Source: QKTW01 sp052161885 (GTDB lineage Bacteria > Bacteroidota > Bacteroidia > Chitinophagales > Chitinophagaceae). From it: a stretch of 64,000 bases of DNA. The notes below the pieces were generated by a model. The model was given only the letters and a program-made list of their open reading frames with translations. It was not told the DNA's origin and did not search any database. The DNA lies in contig CP197396.1 in the NCBI GenBank assembly GCA_052161885.1, positions 2,480,001-2,544,000 on the forward strand, in the 5' to 3' direction. Numbering within the stretch: the stretch's first letter is position 1; every line of letters starts with the position of its first letter. Shown here in pieces: positions 61,627-64,000 of the stretch. A program made the translations under genes and the position numbers.

Positions 61627-61868
61627 ATATTGTTGTAAGAACTGTGTTTCCCGCGATTGGGATTGCAAAGATAAAGCACGGTTTTAAAATTACAAGTACC
61701 CTGTACAGATTTTTTTAAAAATCTTTTGCATTCTTTCGCTTTCAAGAATTCACATACAACTTAAAATAATTTATTTTTTGCCAATATTTATTAAATTTTA
61801 TATATTGTAAATCATATAATCTGTTGTTCTCAACAAATATTGTTTATCCAGTATAAATATGATTACAC

Positions 61869-64000
61869 ATGAACACGAAAAGCACATTATTCCTCGCTGC
61901 TATGCTCGTAGCAACAGAGGCTTCTGCACAAACGGCAGAAAAATTGTCACCAGGCAATGCAGGCATGTACCCGGCTGCAATTGAATTCAGACAAGGGCAG
62001 GAACCACTTTTTACCCCTGGCAAAGTATGGCTGAAACAACAGGAAAATTTTAAAACTGTCCCCGCAGTATTGCTGCGAAAAGAAGCCGATAAACTGGGAC
62101 AGGAACACTACCGTTACCAGCAATATGAACATGGAATACCGGTTGATGGCGCTACCTACATTGTGCATACCTCTGCTGGCAAAGTAATAAGTGAGAACGG
62201 CGCATGGGTGGCAGATATGCCCGAAGGCCTTGAAACAAAAGCTTCACTGACTGCCGACGAAGCGCTGCAGAAAGCAATGCAGGCATTTGGAGCCCGGTCC
62301 TACAAATGGCAGCTGGCGGGCGAAGAAGAATTCATTAAACGGGAGAGCAATGATGCTGCGGCTACTTTTTATCCCCAGGCTTCATTGGTCTATTACATGG
62401 GCGAAACCGGTGGAGACGTTTCTAAAATGCGCCTGGCCTATAAGCTGGACCTGTATGCACATGATCCGCTGGGGCGCCGTATCTACTTTATAGATGCGGT
62501 AACCGGCAAGGTGCTGGGCGTACGCGAGCTGCTGCATACTACCGGCGCTGTGGGCACCGCACAGACAGTGTACAGCGGCCCCCAGACAATTAATACCGAC
62601 AGCTATAACGGCTCTTACCGCCTTCGCGAAGCTACCCGTGGCAATGGCATCCAGACGTACAACCTGCAGAGAAGTACTAACTATAATAACGCAGTCGATT
62701 TCACAGATGCCGATAATAACTGGAATAATATAAATACCAACCTGGACCAATATGCAACAGATGCTCACTGGGGCGCAGAGAAAACCTACGATTTTTACTT
62801 GAGCACTTTTGGGCGTAACAGCATTGATGGCAATGGCTTTGCGCTTAAAAGCTATGTACATTACAGCACCAATTATTTTAATGCCTTCTGGGACGGCACA
62901 CGGATGACATACGGAGATGGCAGCAGTACCGACAATCATAAACCGCTTACCGCTATGGATGTTTGCGGTCATGAGATCACGCATGGGCTTACCTCCTATA
63001 CAGCTAACCTGAATTACAGTAACGAAAGTGGCGCACTGAATGAGGGTTTCAGCGATTGTATGGGTACAAGTATTGAGTTCTATGCAAAGCCGGCAACCGG
63101 CAACTGGCTTATAGGAGAAGATTTTTATACTATCCGTTCCATGAGCGATCCGAAAGCATATGGCCAGCCCAATACGTACAAAGGCATTAACTGGGCTACC
63201 GGAAGCGCAGACAATGGCGGTGTACATACCAACAGCGGTGTGCTCAATTACTGGTACTACCTGTTGTCTTCCGGTGGCAGCGGCACCAACGACAACGGCA
63301 CTGCATATAGTGTTTCCGGCATTGGCATCAGCAAAGCTGCGGCCATTACATACAGAACATTGACGATTTATCTTACACCGACTTCTGTATATACAGATGC
63401 ACGTACTTATTCTCTGAAAGCTGCTGCAGACTTATACGGCGCCGGCAGTAACGAAGTGACCCAGACTATCAATGCATGGATAGCTGTTGGCGTGGACAGC
63501 GTAGCAGCACAACCGGCATGTACGGATAATTATGAAAGCAATGAGACTAAGAATGCCGCCAAGAAGATCAGCGTTAATACAGATATTACTGCTAAGATCG
63601 GGACTTCTACAGATAAAGACTGGTTTTACTTTACCACAACAAACAGCGCTCCGAAACTCAAAGTAACGCTTTCTAATCTGCCGGCAGACTATGATATCCG
63701 CCTGTACAACAACTCAGGTTCGCAGATCGGCATCTCCCAGAACGGTGGTACTGCTGCTGAAAGCATTGTATATAATGCCAACAAAGGAGCAACTTACTAT
63801 GTGCAGGTATATGGCTATGCAGGTGCATACAATGCCGGTACCTGTTATGCATTGCGCGCAAGTACAAGCTCTGTTAACCAACTGGCAGATGATGGTAATG
63901 ATGACAACGAAATAACAGAATTGAAACCGGATGGTGAAAGTGTAATAAACAATAGTCTGCTGATCTATCCTAACCCGGCCAGAGATGTAATCCATCTTCG
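61869..64000 (+). CDS. M4 (thermolysin-like) metallopeptidase with T9SS tail, cut by the right edge
   Basis: An open frame from the ATG at 61869 runs off the window after 710 codons. A signal peptide (LFLAAMLVATEASAQ) is followed by a propeptide with an FTP domain (YRYQQYEHGIPVDGATYIVH). The M4 catalytic domain has the zinc motif HEITH at 368-372 and the third ligand Glu392 in GALNEGFSD, with the same 24-residue spacing as thermolysin. The later NGGVHTNSGVLNYWYYLL holds the transition-state histidine. A bacterial pre-peptidase C-terminal domain (TDKDWFYFTTT, then YYVQVYGY) follows, and LLIYPNPARDVIHL starts a T9SS tail at the edge. It is a secreted endoprotease made as a zymogen. Confidence 0.96.
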   Translation, partial: MNTKSTLFLAAMLVATEASAQTAEKLSPGNAGMYPAAIEFRQGQEPLFTPGKVWLKQQENFKTVPAVLLRKEADKLGQEHYRYQQYEHGIPVDGATYIVHTSAGKVISENGAWVADMPEGLETKASLTADEALQKAMQAFGARSYKWQLAGEEEFIKRESNDAAATFYPQASLVYYMGETGGDVSKMRLAYKLDLYAHDPLGRRIYFIDAVTGKVLGVRELLHTTGAVGTAQTVYSGPQTINTDSYNGSYRLREATRGNGIQTYNLQRSTNYNNAVDFTDADNNWNNINTNLDQYATDAHWGAEKTYDFYLSTFGRNSIDGNGFALKSYVHYSTNYFNAFWDGTRMTYGDGSSTDNHKPLTAMDVCGHEITHGLTSYTANLNYSNESGALNEGFSDCMGTSIEFYAKPATGNWLIGEDFYTIRSMSDPKAYGQPNTYKGINWATGSADNGGVHTNSGVLNYWYYLLSSGGSGTNDNGTAYSVSGIGISKAAAITYRTLTIYLTPTSVYTDARTYSLKAAADLYGAGSNEVTQTINAWIAVGVDSVAAQPACTDNYESNETKNAAKKISVNTDITAKIGTSTDKDWFYFTTTNSAPKLKVTLSNLPADYDIRLYNNSGSQIGISQNGGTAAESIVYNANKGATYYVQVYGYAGAYNAGTCYALRASTSSVNQLADDGNDDNEITELKPDGESVINNSLLIYPNPARDVIHL

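Overview
The window reads as chromosomal DNA of a Bacteroidota bacterium, most likely a Chitinophagaceae-type member of the Chitinophagales. The grounds are secreted proteins with type IX secretion (T9SS) C-terminal sorting tails, promoters with the Bacteroidota -7 form TAnnTTTG, starts without Shine-Dalgarno sequences, and families typical of the phylum (DUF3810, PepSY-like, YwqK/MORN-variant, TonB C-terminal, Reg_prop histidine kinases, single-chain pyruvate carboxylase). No phage, integrase, transposase or CRISPR array was seen.

Layout. 1-5.0 kb: a large secreted protein cut by the left edge, a 1.1 kb spacer with a gene relic, and an orphan TPR histidine kinase. 5.1-13.2 kb: pyruvate carboxylase, an M13 metallopeptidase, an unpartnered efflux adaptor and a DUF3810 membrane protein. 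13.3-20.4 kb: an AT-rich orphan gene, a divergent HxlR/DoxX pair with three evenly spaced palindromes between them, an Rrf2 regulator, a second TPR kinase tail-to-tail with a LuxR-type response regulator, and four copies of a small RNA-like element. 20.9-25.1 kb: a probable iron-responsive operon (porin, Rieske protein, imelysin, di-heme oxidoreductase). 25.3-35.5 kb: envelope proteins, htpG, a repeat-rich spacer, an XRE/RDD pair, a TonB-domain protein, parE and the fifth RNA element. 35.5-40.7 kb: a prolyl-hydroxylase-like/WD40 fusion, HxlR and fabF back to back, DinB and a thioesterase. 40.8-50.2 kb: a 1368-aa secreted repeat protein, an AraC regulator with a SnoaL-ABM fusion, and katG. 50.5-64 kb: a T9SS tail relic, a response regulator overlapping a Reg_prop kinase, a RibD-like reductase, a 1436-aa secreted protein, an XRE gene without a normal start, tRNAs and an M4 metallopeptidase cut by the right edge.

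The most unusual signal is a family of five short RNA-like units (four on the minus strand at 15.16, 15.33, 16.26 and 20.09 kb, one on the plus strand at 34.77 kb). Each has the same parts: an 18-bp upstream box, exactly 21 bp, a TATCTTTA-type -7 element, a conserved core and a terminator hairpin with a conserved gtct loop. The fifth copy carries a compensatory stem change, which argues for selection on RNA structure. I know of no described family that matches, but no database could be searched.
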